Source of the DNA: Chrysoporthe austroafricana
Taxonomy: Eukaryota > Ascomycota > Sordariomycetes > Diaporthales > Cryphonectriaceae
Reading direction: 5' to 3'
DNA length: 64,000 nt
NCBI GenBank assembly: GCA_001051155.2
Contig: JYIP02000001.1
Coordinates: 1,984,001-2,048,000, forward strand
Shown: positions 24,942-36,579 of the stretch, one piece after another
Layout of the letters: every line of letters starts with the position of its first letter
How positions within the stretch are numbered: the first letter of the stretch is position 1
Position numbers and translations under genes: made by a program
Notes under the pieces: generated by a model
Databases searched by the model: none
Seen by the model: the letters and a program-made list of their open reading frames with translations, nothing else
What the model was told of the DNA's origin: nothing

Positions 24942-26893
24942 GGCTTTACTGTTCAACCTGCTTCCCTTGGCGAGGCACCCGCTCACGGCCCTGTTCCTGG
25001 AAGAAGCCCAGAGATGAGGAGATGAGGGGTTTGCTGAGGAGAGGGGTTGAGCCCCCCAAGATATCGTGCGAGATATCCTGCCTTGGAACTACAGGCAGCA
25101 CCCGGGCCATCTAGTGGTCATGAAAAAAAGGAAGAAACCAATACCATTGACACTACGCCCTTCGAAGCAGGAATGTTGTTCCTTGACGTTGCTGTAATCT
25201 CGGAGACAAGCCGGACCGAGGCCCATGTTGCTGCTAGCCTCCGCTGGCTGTATTTACAATTACATCGCCTTTCCCCTTTATGCCTGGTGTGTGCAACTTC
25301 CACAATACTCTTTTTTCCATCTGCCCCAGCGACGACCGCGGGCTCTTCTCAGCTCCAGGCCGTGATACCTGGACGTACCTCGGTCGGTTCTTGGAGAGCT
25401 AGGACTGTGTAAATGTAGCTGCGATGTTCAGGCTGAGCGAGTTTTATCGGCTCATCGGCGTCGAGTGCGCCTTGTCCACGAATTATTTTTCACCTCCCAG
25501 CTAAGCTGCGGACCGTCGCTACTCGAACGGAACCAGAGCGCTGGGACACAGCCTGGCCCGTTGCTGACATCATACATGGCGCCGTGAATCGACAGTCGGT
25601 GGCCTGGCCACACACCCTTTACGAGTGGCGGGCCCCTGAAGAGTCTGAGCGTACGAAGGATGCGGCGCGTACAGGTGTCCAGCAGCGTCGCTAAGCACGC
25701 AGATTTCTTTCCAATCCTCAAGTTAGATCATGTCCTCTACATCCGGGATCTTGAGCCGAGAGGGTGTCCGGCCGAGTCGCACGACACCTCTGGATCAAGT
25801 CGCTCAGAGCGCAACACACTGCATGCTGCGTTTCCCCGCGAAATTGGCCTCAGACATCTGCCTGCAGAGCACCCGCAAAGGCTAGTGACTAGTCATCAGA
25901 GCAGAACGTCTTAAGAGCCGCGGGATCAGATAAATGTGGGGAGCTGAACCCAGCGACACTCCTTCGAGCCCACCTGCTGGCCAGCAATTGGCAGCCGAAG
26001 CTGCCAGCAACCGCGCCGCACGCAGGGGCCCATGTCGCAAAGCTCGCGTCCTGGGAGGAATCGTCGCTTCGAAAAGATTACTCTGGCGTGTCTGGTCGGC
26101 GCCGTTGCCTTGCTATTAGCCCTATGAGAGATATCAGGACGCACGCCCCGCAGCCACAAAGGTAAGGCTGGACTGCTGGGGCCTGGCGCATCCTGCCGCA
26201 TCCTGTGGCCGCAGCAGCGCGTGGTGGGTGTTCTTTTCCTCGACGTGACAAGCAGCGCGGAAGACATTCGCATCTGTGCTCTGCGTCTGCCTCTCTCTTG
26301 CAGCCGGACCCTTGTTCACACGCTGTCACTCGCTTTCGGTTCTCTCCCAGAGCCTCATCCCACTGTTGCCATTTTCCTGTTCCATTTCTTTATACTACCA
26401 CAAGGTGCACAGCGGCCTGTATTTGTCGCCTCCTTGCGGTTCGCCGTGTCGCCCTGACAGACGGTTGGTTGGCTCCAGCGGTGTCTTACCCGTACTGTAC
26501 GTCGAGCTCTGTCCTGGCCCGCCCCGGCCATCTTTCTTTGTCCCATCCGTCTCGAGTGAGCATACTGGAATTTCGGTGGATGACTTCGCGACACGAGCCA
26601 CGCCGTTCACTGGAGCCGGGATGCTAAGTGGCATCTGTGCGAGAAATGGCCGTCCTCAACTCCCTCCATGTGCAAAATACTCGGAGACTGGTACAACCTA
26701 ATATCTCTGGCACCTCCCGCACGAGAGAGACCTCGTTGGGGCCCTTGGCGTTCATTAATGCGTGCCGCAGCCGGTGATCTTGTTCTTTCTGATCTTATTT
26801 TCCCTCCCCTCCCCTTGAAATTAGGCTGACATGATTGCCTGTAGCATTTATATTCACATTTGAGATCTCCTACAAGGGAGCAGTTCAGGCGAG
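24942..26893. other. Divergent intergenic region, 2 kb
   Basis: Separates the minus-strand amidohydrolase from the plus-strand membrane protein and so must contain both promoters. Pyrimidine-rich tracts at about 26270-26560 suggest the leader of the downstream gene. No RNA gene, repeat or credible coding frame was seen. Confidence 0.4.
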
Positions 26894-29886
26894 ATGGAGT
26901 CACCCGAGCCGGGCGGACGCCATTCAGACTCACCGAAGTCGGCACGCACCGTACCAGGCCTCGGGATCGCAGTAGTACCAGGTTCCCTGGGTCGACAGGC
27001 GTCTCAGCATGGCCTCATCGAGAACGCTGCCCCGATAGAGGGTTCCTCCGCAGAAGCGCGTAATCCCTTCGAAGGTGCGGCCTCTATGAGTCCTGAGAGA
27101 TATGGGAGCCCCAATTGACGAGAGATGCTTCAGATGGGTCACCCGAATTGAGCCCGAGGAGTGCACATAGCGGAGATGTCGACTTTCGGAATTCGATCCA
27201 CTCTGCCTGGGACAGAGGCGCGATGAGGGGAAGGTACGCGCCTTTGGACGACGAGCGAGATCTCGGGGCAGGAAGCAGCAGCGCGCGAGACATCGATTCG
27301 ATGAGCCTGGACTCTCTTCAGATGCGTCACGAGGACCGAGGTGGGCCCCAGGACGCTGAACACAACTTCACGACTGCCCGAGATGTCGGTCAGGACGACT
27401 ACGGTGCGTTCAAGGGGAGGTTCAACGAGCGAGCTCAGTTTCCATTCCGGGCACCGCAGACACAGGTACATATCAAGCGCGCTAGCTGGCGGTCTGTCTG
27501 GCTCCTTAGTATGTCCATATACTCGACGTTACTGAGTGGGGTCTGGTTTGTCACATCCCTCGTGGAGCCTCGCTGGGGGAACATAGTGGCGACCAACGGG
27601 CCAATATCGCTGTCGTCAGCAAACGTTTTCACCGCCATCATCGCTAAATCGATCGAAATGACTTTCGTCACAGTGGCTGTGGCATTTGTAGGCCAGGTAT
27701 TGACGAGAAGGGCCATTGCAACTCACGAGGGTATGACCATGGCCGAAGTAACGATGAGAACTTGGATCATGGTGAGTTTGTGGCTACGAGCTGTACATTT
27801 TTGCATCACTCACAGGCTCATCGACGGCAATAGCAACCCGGGACCGTCTTGGCCAACGCGCGCGCCCTTCGTTACGTAGGTCGGACCTTGCTTGGGGTTA
27901 CTTGCATTTTGGCAACCATCGTGGCGATGTTCTACACGACGGCGTCGGATACAATGGTTCGGCCGAAGCTGCAATTCAGCAATTGGCAGAAAAAGACCCT
28001 CAACAGCACCATCCTCGCGTCTTACGCAAACCCGATATACGTCGAGGATGACTGCGCAACTCCGATCTCGTCCGACTTCGACGTTAATGCTGGCTCATCT
28101 TGCCTGGCTGTCCAATACTCGGGAGACTGTAAGTCCTTGACTGGGGCTAAGAATATGAGTGGAAAGCCAGAACAGGAGAGAATATGGAAAGTGTACTGAC
28201 CTCCGTTCCCTTCAGCCTTCTCCGACTTTTTGACTTTCTTCTCTACTTGGCGTGACACTAGTAACGCAAGCACGAATATAACGAAGAGACCGCAGGTACA
28301 ATCAATGTTATATGATAATGTGACAATGGTCGGGACTTGGATCGAGACGCAGTTTTCCGACGTGCAGCAAAATTATGACACTTACTCTCGGATTGTCAAC
28401 AATGTGTCACTGGCAATGCCACATCCAGGTAAGCATATGGATTTCAATCAGATTCTACGACTATTATTTCTAACGGTATCCTGCAGGTGTCTACAAAGCT
28501 GCTACTAACCGGACCTTGAATGGGATCTTACAACCTTCAGACCTCGACGGCGTGGGATCGTACAATATCTCAGCGAGCGTGATCTCACCGGCGGTGAACG
28601 TACTCTGCGTTAATATGGACCATAAAGAGCTGGCACCTTTGGTTTATACCACGTGGCCGAATGCCGTCGTCAATAAGACTGGGATTGGAGACCAGACGAC
28701 TGGATGGAGCGGATGGGAGGAGGACGTGCCCGCTTGGAATAACAGCGATCCGTCCGACCCATCAAATTGGCTCAACGGAACTGTGGTGGACGACATATTC
28801 AAATGGGGGCCACAATACCAGCGCCGGCCGCCCGTCTTTCAGCTGTATCCCATCGGCTTCAATACCATCGTCAACTCCGTAAATGACGACTATGCGAATG
28901 CGACTAACGCAATCTACATCTTGGGCAAGAACAATGACACGGCGAACTACACCCTGTGCGGACTGCAGTCCTGGCAGGCTATCCAGTGCAGCACGCGCTT
29001 CAATGTTAGCGGCCTGGCGAGCATGGCCATGAGCGCGGATTGCTCACAGGACGTTGATTACTATCCCGAGAACGCTGCCGAGTTCACGTCCAACCCGGAC
29101 GCGTACGTGCACACCATGCACGAGAACTACAGCATCGAGATCGATAATGACTGGAAGAATATGGTCTCACTGTGGGCCGTCTCCATCAACCTCAACGGCG
29201 GCATCCAGAGCGACAACGCCTCCAACGCCCGGATCCTCACCGAGCTCGTGCTGACGGAGCCTCAGCTCAACACAAGCCTGCCCTCGCTCGCAGAGGCCCT
29301 CGCGGCCATGGTCGCCAACACTCTCGTGACGGGTTCCATCAACACGCCCTTCGTCCACTACTGGGAGTACGGCGTGGCCGGCGACATCCTAACCAATCCG
29401 GCGATGGTGAGCTTCCAGGCGCGCGTGCGCTCGCAGGAGTATGCCTCGTGGCACACCGAGGCGTGGCAGGGCATCTTCTATCCTATCCTCGGGTTCGCGT
29501 TCCTGCTCAACCTGCTGTGCCTCGCGTACCTGTGCCGGGTAGGCTTGATCACGGACTTCCTCGAGCCGACGAGCCTGTTCGCGCTGGCGACGGCGCGGTC
29601 GGCGGCCACGGGCCAGACACCGTGCCTGGCCAGCGCCCGGGGGTCTATGCTGGGGGGGAAGACGCCGGAGATGGACCAGAAGTCTGTACGGATCGATCAC
29701 AAGGCGAACATGGCGGTGCCGTATAGGCTGTCGTATCGGGAGGATGCGGATCACTTCTTTTTCGAGGAGGCAGGTAGTAACGGTGGGAAAGGGACGCCGC
29801 TGATGAGTGGGACCGCGTCAGGGGTCGAGTTGGAGGAAGGAGTGGGGAGCAGGAGGATATACTCGCGCTTGAGTTCGAGGATCTAG
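26894..29886 (+). CDS. Four-helix membrane protein with large N-glycosylatable loop, unknown function
   Basis: I recognise no named family. Five exons are inferred: 26894-27074, 27134-27771, 27834-28128, 28216-28428 and 28487-29886, with phases that match at each junction and a total of 908 residues. The cytosolic-looking N-terminus (about 180 residues) is Ser/Asp/Gly-rich and disordered. Hydrophobic segments lie near residues 181-203, 225-250, 290-312 and 770-793. The roughly 450-residue stretch between the third and fourth helices carries more than a dozen N-x-S/T sites and several cysteines, so it is probably lumenal or extracellular. The C-terminal tail is charged and ends in Arg/Ser/Ile residues. 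This arrangement recurs in uncharacterised ascomycete surface or secretory-pathway proteins. The exact N-terminal exon boundary is the weakest part of the model, resting on a CAG acceptor at 27133. Confidence 0.8.
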
Positions 29887-30418
29887 TCCTTGTTTTGATA
29901 GGGGTCACCGCCTCTCGCTTGTTTCCGCGTCGCAATGGTTTGTCTCACCGGATGAAAACCCACGACAAGGACATCCGGCGAGTGGATATCAGAGGAGCTC
30001 AGGATACTTTAAAGCAGGACTCAGGCTGAGCATGAACTGTAGAAGAAAGATCATGATGAAGTCAAGGATGAAGTTGACGTATGTTCCATTGAACGGCATC
30101 ATCATCGCAGCCTCTTTCCGCCGCTGAAAGGCCCAAGACAAGCAGATCAGGGTACACTCGACTTTGAACACCCTCTCTTCCACTCCGAGCCAATGTCTCG
30201 GCACTTCATCGGCCTTGAAGCGTCTCAGCGAGTTCACAATCGTCTAGCGCGGCTGTGCTTGGGTTTGAACTGTGGATCTGAGGATGCATCGTGTCATCCC
30301 CCGCTGCATGACGGGAGAGCGATAAGCATATGCTACGTCTGTTTCCAGTCTAGAGCGATCTTGCTCTTAATTAGTTCCGATGCCTCTGATGGGACTGCAT
30401 ATTACATAATACTCGTCC

Positions 30419-30455
<37 letters not shown>

Positions 30456-31436
30456 CTCTACCTGTACACCAGCGTTATTTTCTTCTTCAACAATACATAG
30501 CTGCTTGGCCTCCTTTCTACCGAACCGACCAATTATATAATAATAGAATTGCTTGGCACTGGAGACTGAAGCTACCATAATATACGCCCCGCCGATAAGC
30601 TCCTTGATAACCTCATTCGGTCTTGGCCAGCTGTCTCCACGCGTCATTAACGAGGTGGATGCGTCTTCCGTGCCTGAATAAAAATAGACGAATACTGCAA
30701 TCAGATCTTAGAGACGGGTACCCCCGTATATATGTTAGGAAAATGAGAATTTAATAACCAACTTATAGCTACTTCATATTGAGGTGGGCAACATAGTCGA
30801 GCAGTGTATAGGCCATTTACAGCTCGAATAATATAAGCTAAGGAAAAAATGAATGGCTTTGTCCGAGCATCGTTCTTAAAAGCCTAACCTGGAAGGAGTT
30901 GCAAAGTGCAGTGGAAGACCCACAAACTTGTGACCAGCCACAAACATATCTGGGTAATTATAAGCAATAGTCCGGGTCTTCATGCAGGCCACGAAAGGCT
31001 GAAGACGTCCTGCATATACCACCCAACTCTACTCCTGATGTCACCGAGTAGGATCAGAGTGATATCGCCTCCTGAAATGGGACTGCTCAGCTGCACAATG
31101 CCTGAAAGTAGGGTTATTTCTACTGCGGTATGAGATGAGAAGGGTCAAGATCTACGGCACAATCCCTCATACGCGCGTCACTTGATCATTGAGTACGTCA
31201 ACTGTCGCTGCGCTCATTGAGACCTCTTTCAGCCCATGTCGCGGGGAGTTTATGAGATCCACCCGCGCGGGGCAAGACGGACAAGTTCCTGTGCTTGTGG
31301 CCCTTTCCCACGATCGTATATAGCTCGAGCCACTTCTCCGCGATCAGAGGCTCTGCCTGACTTCATCTTCAATTGCTTGCCCGTCGCTCGATATTATTTA
31401 GACCCTCGAATAAAAGAAAATCCGAGCCTGTATAAT
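29887..31436. other. 1.5 kb intergenic, AT-rich toward the P450
   Basis: Contains a trinucleotide microsatellite at 30421-30455 and AT-rich DNA from about 30650 to 30850. No gene is supportable. A possible TATA-like TATATA near 31317 precedes the P450 start by about 120 bases. Confidence 0.4.
30421..30455. repeat. (ACT)n microsatellite
   Basis: About 11.7 uninterrupted copies of ACT. On the opposite strand the same tract reads as polyvaline in a short frame, which is not a gene. Confidence 0.95.
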
Positions 31437-33489
31437 ATGGCAGCTGACGATCTGGCCGCTGCGTTGGCGGGAATAGCCACATGGCAACTCATGGTGAAGG
31501 TTGTTCTAGTCTGTTTGGCTGCACAGACCGCCAAGTTCCTATACCAGGGCGTACGCATCCGCCTCAAGTTCCGCCGCATGCAATATCAAGGCATAGTAAG
31601 TTCATCCAGCCCCCTCTACAAAAGAACAGATAGACTGATCCAGATCAGGTCATCCCGGCTGGCCACTCCCTGCTGCTTGGCCACCTGCCCCTACTCAAGG
31701 GAATCTCTGGGGCTTTCCCCAAGGATGTCTCGAGCAACTACTGCAACAGAGAACTCATCCTGAACTGGCGCCGGTACTTCCCGGGAGCCACTGCCTGCCC
31801 GCCTGTCATCTATCTGGACGTCTGGCCTATCTACTCTGAGCCGATGGCCATGATTAATGACCCAGGACTGTGTCATGCAGTTACAGCAGAACGCTTTCCG
31901 CCCCGCCACGAGCTGCGTAAGTTCTTCGGCCGTGCGGTGGGGGGAAAGACACAGCTGCTCGAATGGGATGGGGCGCAGCATCGCCTCTGGCGGAGCAGGA
32001 TGAATCCGGGGTTCTCGATCAGGAATTTGCAGGCACACATCGCGGGGGGGAGGATGGTGGACGAGGTGTGCATCTTCGCCGAGAGGCTGAAGAAGAGCTG
32101 TGGGAGCGACGGCGGCTGGGGTGAGGTCTTCCAGATGTTCCCAATGGCAGTCGACCTGACATTCGATGTCATCTGTGGGGCCGTTTTGTAAGTATGCCCT
32201 TGTTCCTTGGCTACGGGATCCTCAGATGGGACAGTTTGTTGATATTGTGTCTCTGGTTTCACAGAGACTTCAGCCCGGGTGAGCAGAGCAACGGGCCGAC
32301 CGAGCTTCAGTCGGCAATGCGGACGATATCTGCTGAGTATCTGATCGTGCCAAGTCTCGAGAACCTACACACACGCCTCAATCCCCTTTGGAATCTGCGG
32401 TATTACCAATGCCAACGCACAATGCGGCGGGCCCTTCTCCCTCATATCCAGAAGAGTCTCCCGTCGCAATCTGAATCTGAGCCCCAAAAGTCCTCGAAAC
32501 CCAAGACAGTCATAAGCTTTGCGATGAAAGTGATAGAAGGAGAATCGACATCTGGAAACCGCGAGCCGACCAAGGATTTCATTGAGAACGTGCTCGGCTT
32601 GGCGAAGGTCTTCATATTTGCCGGCCACGATACCACCGCCATCGCCCTCAGCTTTGCTTTCCACTGCCTGCAGAAGTCCCCCCAAGTGCTTCAGAAGCTA
32701 CGTGCGGAGCACGACGCGGTGTTCGGGGCAGACGTGAGCGCAGCTCCCAACTTGCTTCGAGAGTCACCTCATCTGCTCGCATCACTCCCATACACTACTG
32801 CCGTGTTGAAGGAGACGCTACGCCTTTTTCCAGGTGGGTACATCCAACTATGAGCTGCGGGAAGAGCCCAAGCCCCTCTATAGCGGCAGCCCAACCCAGG
32901 CTGGCCTATGACGATCTTGCTAACTCCCGCAATCCAGTGGTTGGAGGTATGCGCCGGTCGGATGCAAGGTTCGTCCTGCGAGACCCCGTGACTGCCAAGG
33001 CCTGGCCGACCGACGGCTTTATCCTCGCCGTGGGCGTGGCCACGCTCCAGTGCCACCCGGACATCTGGCCGCGTCCGACTGAGTTCCTGCCGGAGCGGTG
33101 GATGGCGGGCGAGGGAGACCCGCTGTACTCCGGGGCTAGCTCTAAGTATGCCTGGAGGCCTTTTGATTTGGGACCCATGAACTGCATCGGGATGGAGCTG
33201 GCGCTCATGGAGCTCAAGATGGCGCTGCTCTTCACCGTGAGGGAGGTGGAGTTTGAGACCGCGCTGGATGAGTGGGACAGGCTGCAGTAAGTGATCTCCT
33301 TTTCCTGTCTTGGGCCACGTTGCCCATTTTTCTGGGTTTGGGGACATGGCTAACGAAGTGGGCTCTAGGGGCAAGGACCCGAAGGATAGGCCGACCATTG
33401 ATGGTGATCCACTATACCAGACGGGTGTTGGTCTGGGTCCTCCCGTTGAAAAAATGCCCATGCGAGTGAGACTCTTGTCTAGGGTTTAA
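31437..33489 (+). CDS. Cytochrome P450 monooxygenase
   Basis: Heme-thiolate monooxygenase, probably anchored in the endoplasmic reticulum by a single N-terminal helix (residues about 18-40). Five exons are inferred: 31437-31595, 31649-32187, 32265-32833, 32938-33286 and 33369-33489, total 578 residues, all phases consistent. The I-helix oxygen-activation motif AGHDTT starts at about residue 352. The K-helix ExxR is ETLR at about 416-419. The heme loop reads FDLGPMNCIG with the Cys ligand at about 505; the Arg usual two residues before the Cys is replaced by Met. The PERF-like meander reads PERWM. Substrate is unknown. The PAGHSLLGHL block near the N-terminus recalls fungal secondary-metabolism P450s, a weak resemblance. 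A cytochrome b5 gene lies 459 bases downstream in convergent orientation, a plausible electron-transfer partner. Confidence 0.92.
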
Positions 33490-33948
33490 GCGGGCGTAAG
33501 AGGGCTGAGGAAGATAATGGGAATCAAGCACGTATCGAGGTATTTACTTCAAAATAGTAGTAGGTGAGCCGGCGCTTTGAGACGACTGAAGGGGGGATGC
33601 TTTTTGTTCTGTCAGCGAACCCGAATTGATTTGCCCGGTACAGCCTAGCCAGACGGTGTATACCGTGAAGTAGGCCATGTGTATGGATTCGGGATCTGTG
33701 GTTTATGAACATTGAACAGAATGACCAACATGAGGGTTGCACTAAAAGAACCGTCTATTTCCAAGAGTCTGATCACGGGAAATCTGACAATTTGCTCGCA
33801 AACAATCGCTTCCGTAAATCATATTCCACTTCCCTTCTCGATTGGCCATTAGCCATGGCATGAGGGCGCCCACTCCGGTAGAGCACCCGACCGCTGTCTT
33901 CCGCCTGCGCGCCTGCATATCATACCACAAATGGCAAAGCCCAGCACA
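33490..33948. other. Convergent 3' flanks
   Basis: Shared terminator region between the P450 (+) and the cytochrome b5 gene (-). AT-richer than the coding flanks. No other element seen. Confidence 0.4.
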
Positions 33949-34298
33949 TCATAGCTTTGCCGATTCCTTGACGTCGCCGACCTTGAGCTTTGGCCCGTAT
34001 TTCTCCAGCACCTTGGCGTTGTGGTACTTCCAGAACTGCTTGCTCGAGTCCTTGCCGGCCATCCTCTTCAGGATCTTGGGGCCGCCGGGGTGCTCCTCAA
34101 GGAAGTCTGGGGGCGGTGTCAGCGCATGAACAAGAAGAAGAAGCCCGTCCCATGCTATAGAAGCCGCATCGACCTCGCAGGAGACGCCTTCGAGCACGTA
34201 CTTGTAATGTCATACACGCCGGTGTCTACGATGATCCACATGCCGTTGCTCTCATCCTTGTGCTGGGCGACCTCGGCAGTGGTGTATTGCTTCGACAT
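33949..34298 (-). CDS. Small soluble cytochrome b5-like heme protein
   Basis: Electron-transfer heme protein. Two exons, 34298-34202 and 34106-33949, encode 84 residues; the 95-base intron starts GTACGT, ends CCCCCAG with a CTGAC branch site, and the junction gives DITNFLEEHPGG. His38 in HPGG and His61 in KYHNAKVL are the axial heme ligands, 23 residues apart as in the family. The protein ends at residue 84 right after the fold (KVGDVKESAKL), without the C-terminal hydrophobic anchor of microsomal b5 and without a presequence, so it is predicted soluble. It converges on the P450 gene and may support it. Support of a desaturase, reductase or another P450 elsewhere is equally possible. Confidence 0.93.
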
Positions 34299-35231
34299 CT
34301 TGGGAAATACTCCGAGTGGGCGACCCTTGTGACCAGACGGCGGCAAGTATATAACTGTCTGGTCTGAGTACGTGGTGGCACCGAGGGTTCAGGTTGAGGT
34401 TGGAGGGAGAAGCAAAAGAAGATTGGAAATGCTGGGCCTTTGAATGGGTGAAGTTGACGAGGCCCGGGAATCTGGGGTAGGATGGACCTCGGCTTAGCCT
34501 GACCGCGGCCCTGGCAGTGGGCCACCAGCAGCGGCTGCGGGACGACAAGGACCAGGGCTGCTCGGGGAGATACTGCGTTGTGCCTACGATGTAGCGTTGA
34601 GGAAACGTCAATGTGCGAAGTCTCACTGAAAGTTTGTTTGCCTGTGTCGACAGCATGGGCATGGATATGGCCTTGGTCCCAAGACGGTCAGACAGATGGG
34701 TCTTCTTTATTCTCCTCGGCTCAGTGAATCTCAGGCGAATCATCGACGTGACCCTTTCTTTCCCGCCTAAATTCAAGGTGTATTGGATTAGCATCGATCA
34801 GTTTTACATGCTGGGCAAGGGTCTAGGTAGTCTGTCATGAATGGTACGACAAGTTCCTACAGCAGCTTGTCTCATTGAATAATACACCATGTTGAAAAAC
34901 CTGGCTCAGCCTTGTCGATATGATCCTGTAGCCTTTCAGCATGTGTTTGGAGCCTCGTCTTCTTTGTGTTGGTGCTGATCGCAAGGTTGAGCTACTCTAG
35001 CGCCGAGCCCCACCATCCACGCCGTCGCAAAGCCGGCCGCCGAGCGTCCCTGGATCCTCGATGACTTCAACATGCTGTCTGTCCTATTGAAGCCAGCCAC
35101 AACATCCGTCCTGGGCCTGCTGCCGACAGAGTGATCGTATCGGACTGCAGATCGTGCACCAGTTCTCGACAGCTTCTCCTCGGTCCCCGTCGAGCCTATC
35201 GCGTCCGGCGCCGCAGCCGGCAGCAGCAGCA
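34299..35231. promoter_or_regulatory. Divergent promoter region between cytochrome b5 and OMA1
   Basis: About 930 bases upstream of both genes. A minus-strand open frame at 34252-34794 runs into the b5 gene in another frame and shows no domain, so I treat it as leader or chance sequence. No specific binding sites are claimed. Confidence 0.4.
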
Positions 35232-36416
35232 ATGGCCTTGCGAGGCCTCTCCCTCGTGCGGCCGAGGACTATAGCCTCGATTACCTCCTCCTCTACCAGA
35301 TCGATCCACCTTTCCTCGCCCAGAATACTATCAGAACACATACCGCCGGCTCGACCGCGGCCCATCCGCCGTCTCTTCTCCCAGACCGCCCCCCGCGCCC
35401 GCCAGCGCGACCCCCGCCAACAACAACGTCCAGAGTACGACTACGACCCTTCCCTCGGCGACCCGTGGTACCACCACCGCCTGCGCACCGCGAAGCCGCT
35501 CCTCTCCTCCACGCCGGGCCAGATCATCCGCTCGCCTCGCACGCACACTGTCATTGTCGCCTCGGTTGCCCTCGCGCTAGCCTTCTACTGGTACAACCTC
35601 GAGGTGGTCCCCGTGTCCGGCCGCCGGCGCTTCAACTGCTACAGCGAGGACACCGTCCAGGAGCTGGGCACGATGCAGTACAAGCACGTGCTGTACGAGA
35701 TGGAGCAGCAGGGCGGGCGGTTCCTGCAAGAGCGGGATCCGCGGGTCAGGATGGTCCAGCGCGTCATGGCGAAGCTGATCCCCGTCAGCGGCGCCGGCGG
35801 CGACGAGGAGTGGGAGGTGCGGGTGATCGATAACGACGACCCGCGGCAGGCCAACGCGTTCGTCCTGCCCGGGGGCAAGGTCTTCGTGTATAGCGGGTTG
35901 CTGAGGCTGGCGCGGACCGACGGCCAGCTCGCCGCGGTGCTGAGCCACGAGATCGCGCACAACCTCGCCAAGCACATCTCCGAGAGGCTGAGCCAGAGCG
36001 TCGGCGAGACTTTCTTCCTCGGCTCCGTGCTCATGCTGCTTGCCGCGACGCCCTTCACCTTCGTCGCTGGGTACATGTTCGGGGGCCAGCTCCTGGACCT
36101 GCTGTTCTCGCGGCCCATGGGCCGCATGCAGGAGAGCGAGGCTGACTACATAGGCCTGATGATGATGGCCGAGGCGTGCTATGACCCGCGGGAGGCCGTC
36201 ACCTTCTGGCAGCGCATGGATGCCGTGCACCGCCTGGAACCGCCGGAGTTCCTGTCCACACACCCGTCGAACCAGCATCGGATCGAAAGGATCGCCGGGT
36301 GGCTGCCCGAGGCGGCGGAGAAGAGAGATCGGAGTGATTGCGTGGGTACGCAGGGATTTGCGGAGATGTTTAGAAGGGCGATGGAGAGAGGGGATATCAT
36401 TCGTGTAAGCATGTAG
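35232..36416 (+). CDS. OMA1: Mitochondrial metalloendopeptidase OMA1 (M48)
   Basis: Zinc protease of the inner mitochondrial membrane, known in yeast and animals for stress-activated cleavage of membrane substrates. The single exon from ATG 35232 gives 394 residues. The N-terminus (first ~60 residues) is rich in Arg and Ser with almost no acidic residues, as expected for a presequence. A helix at about 107-123 (VIVASVALALAFYWY) is the membrane anchor. The zinc-binding HEIAH has His at 239 and 243 with Glu240, and the third ligand lies in ESEADYIG. Further family blocks are NAFVLPGGKVFVYSGLL and THPSNQHRIERI. A GTAAGC at 36404 just before the stop could be a donor for a small last exon; without it the protein ends GDIIRVSM. 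An upstream in-frame GTG is not used as start. Confidence 0.93.
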   Translation: MALRGLSLVRPRTIASITSSSTRSIHLSSPRILSEHIPPARPRPIRRLFSQTAPRARQRDPRQQQRPEYDYDPSLGDPWYHHRLRTAKPLLSSTPGQIIRSPRTHTVIVASVALALAFYWYNLEVVPVSGRRRFNCYSEDTVQELGTMQYKHVLYEMEQQGGRFLQERDPRVRMVQRVMAKLIPVSGAGGDEEWEVRVIDNDDPRQANAFVLPGGKVFVYSGLLRLARTDGQLAAVLSHEIAHNLAKHISERLSQSVGETFFLGSVLMLLAATPFTFVAGYMFGGQLLDLLFSRPMGRMQESEADYIGLMMMAEACYDPREAVTFWQRMDAVHRLEPPEFLSTHPSNQHRIERIAGWLPEAAEKRDRSDCVGTQGFAEMFRRAMERGDIIRVSM

Positions 36417-36579
36417 TCTAGCCCTGGGCGTTGGATGGTCCCGATGGTAGCATGGCGTTCCTGGTATTGTACATCCGTGGGGCCTTGGATAGAGACTCGG
36501 TCGGGGGCAGGTATGGAATGTAGGTTTACATCTCGAATATGCGTACGGCCGTGCAACGTCAGCAGATGATCTATTGTGT

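Noticed and set aside
30402..30647. Minus-strand frame with polyvaline
   Set aside because: The polyvaline is the ACT microsatellite read on the other strand.
34252..34794. 180-codon minus-strand frame
   Set aside because: It overlaps the cytochrome b5 first exon in another frame and has no domain; likely leader or chance.
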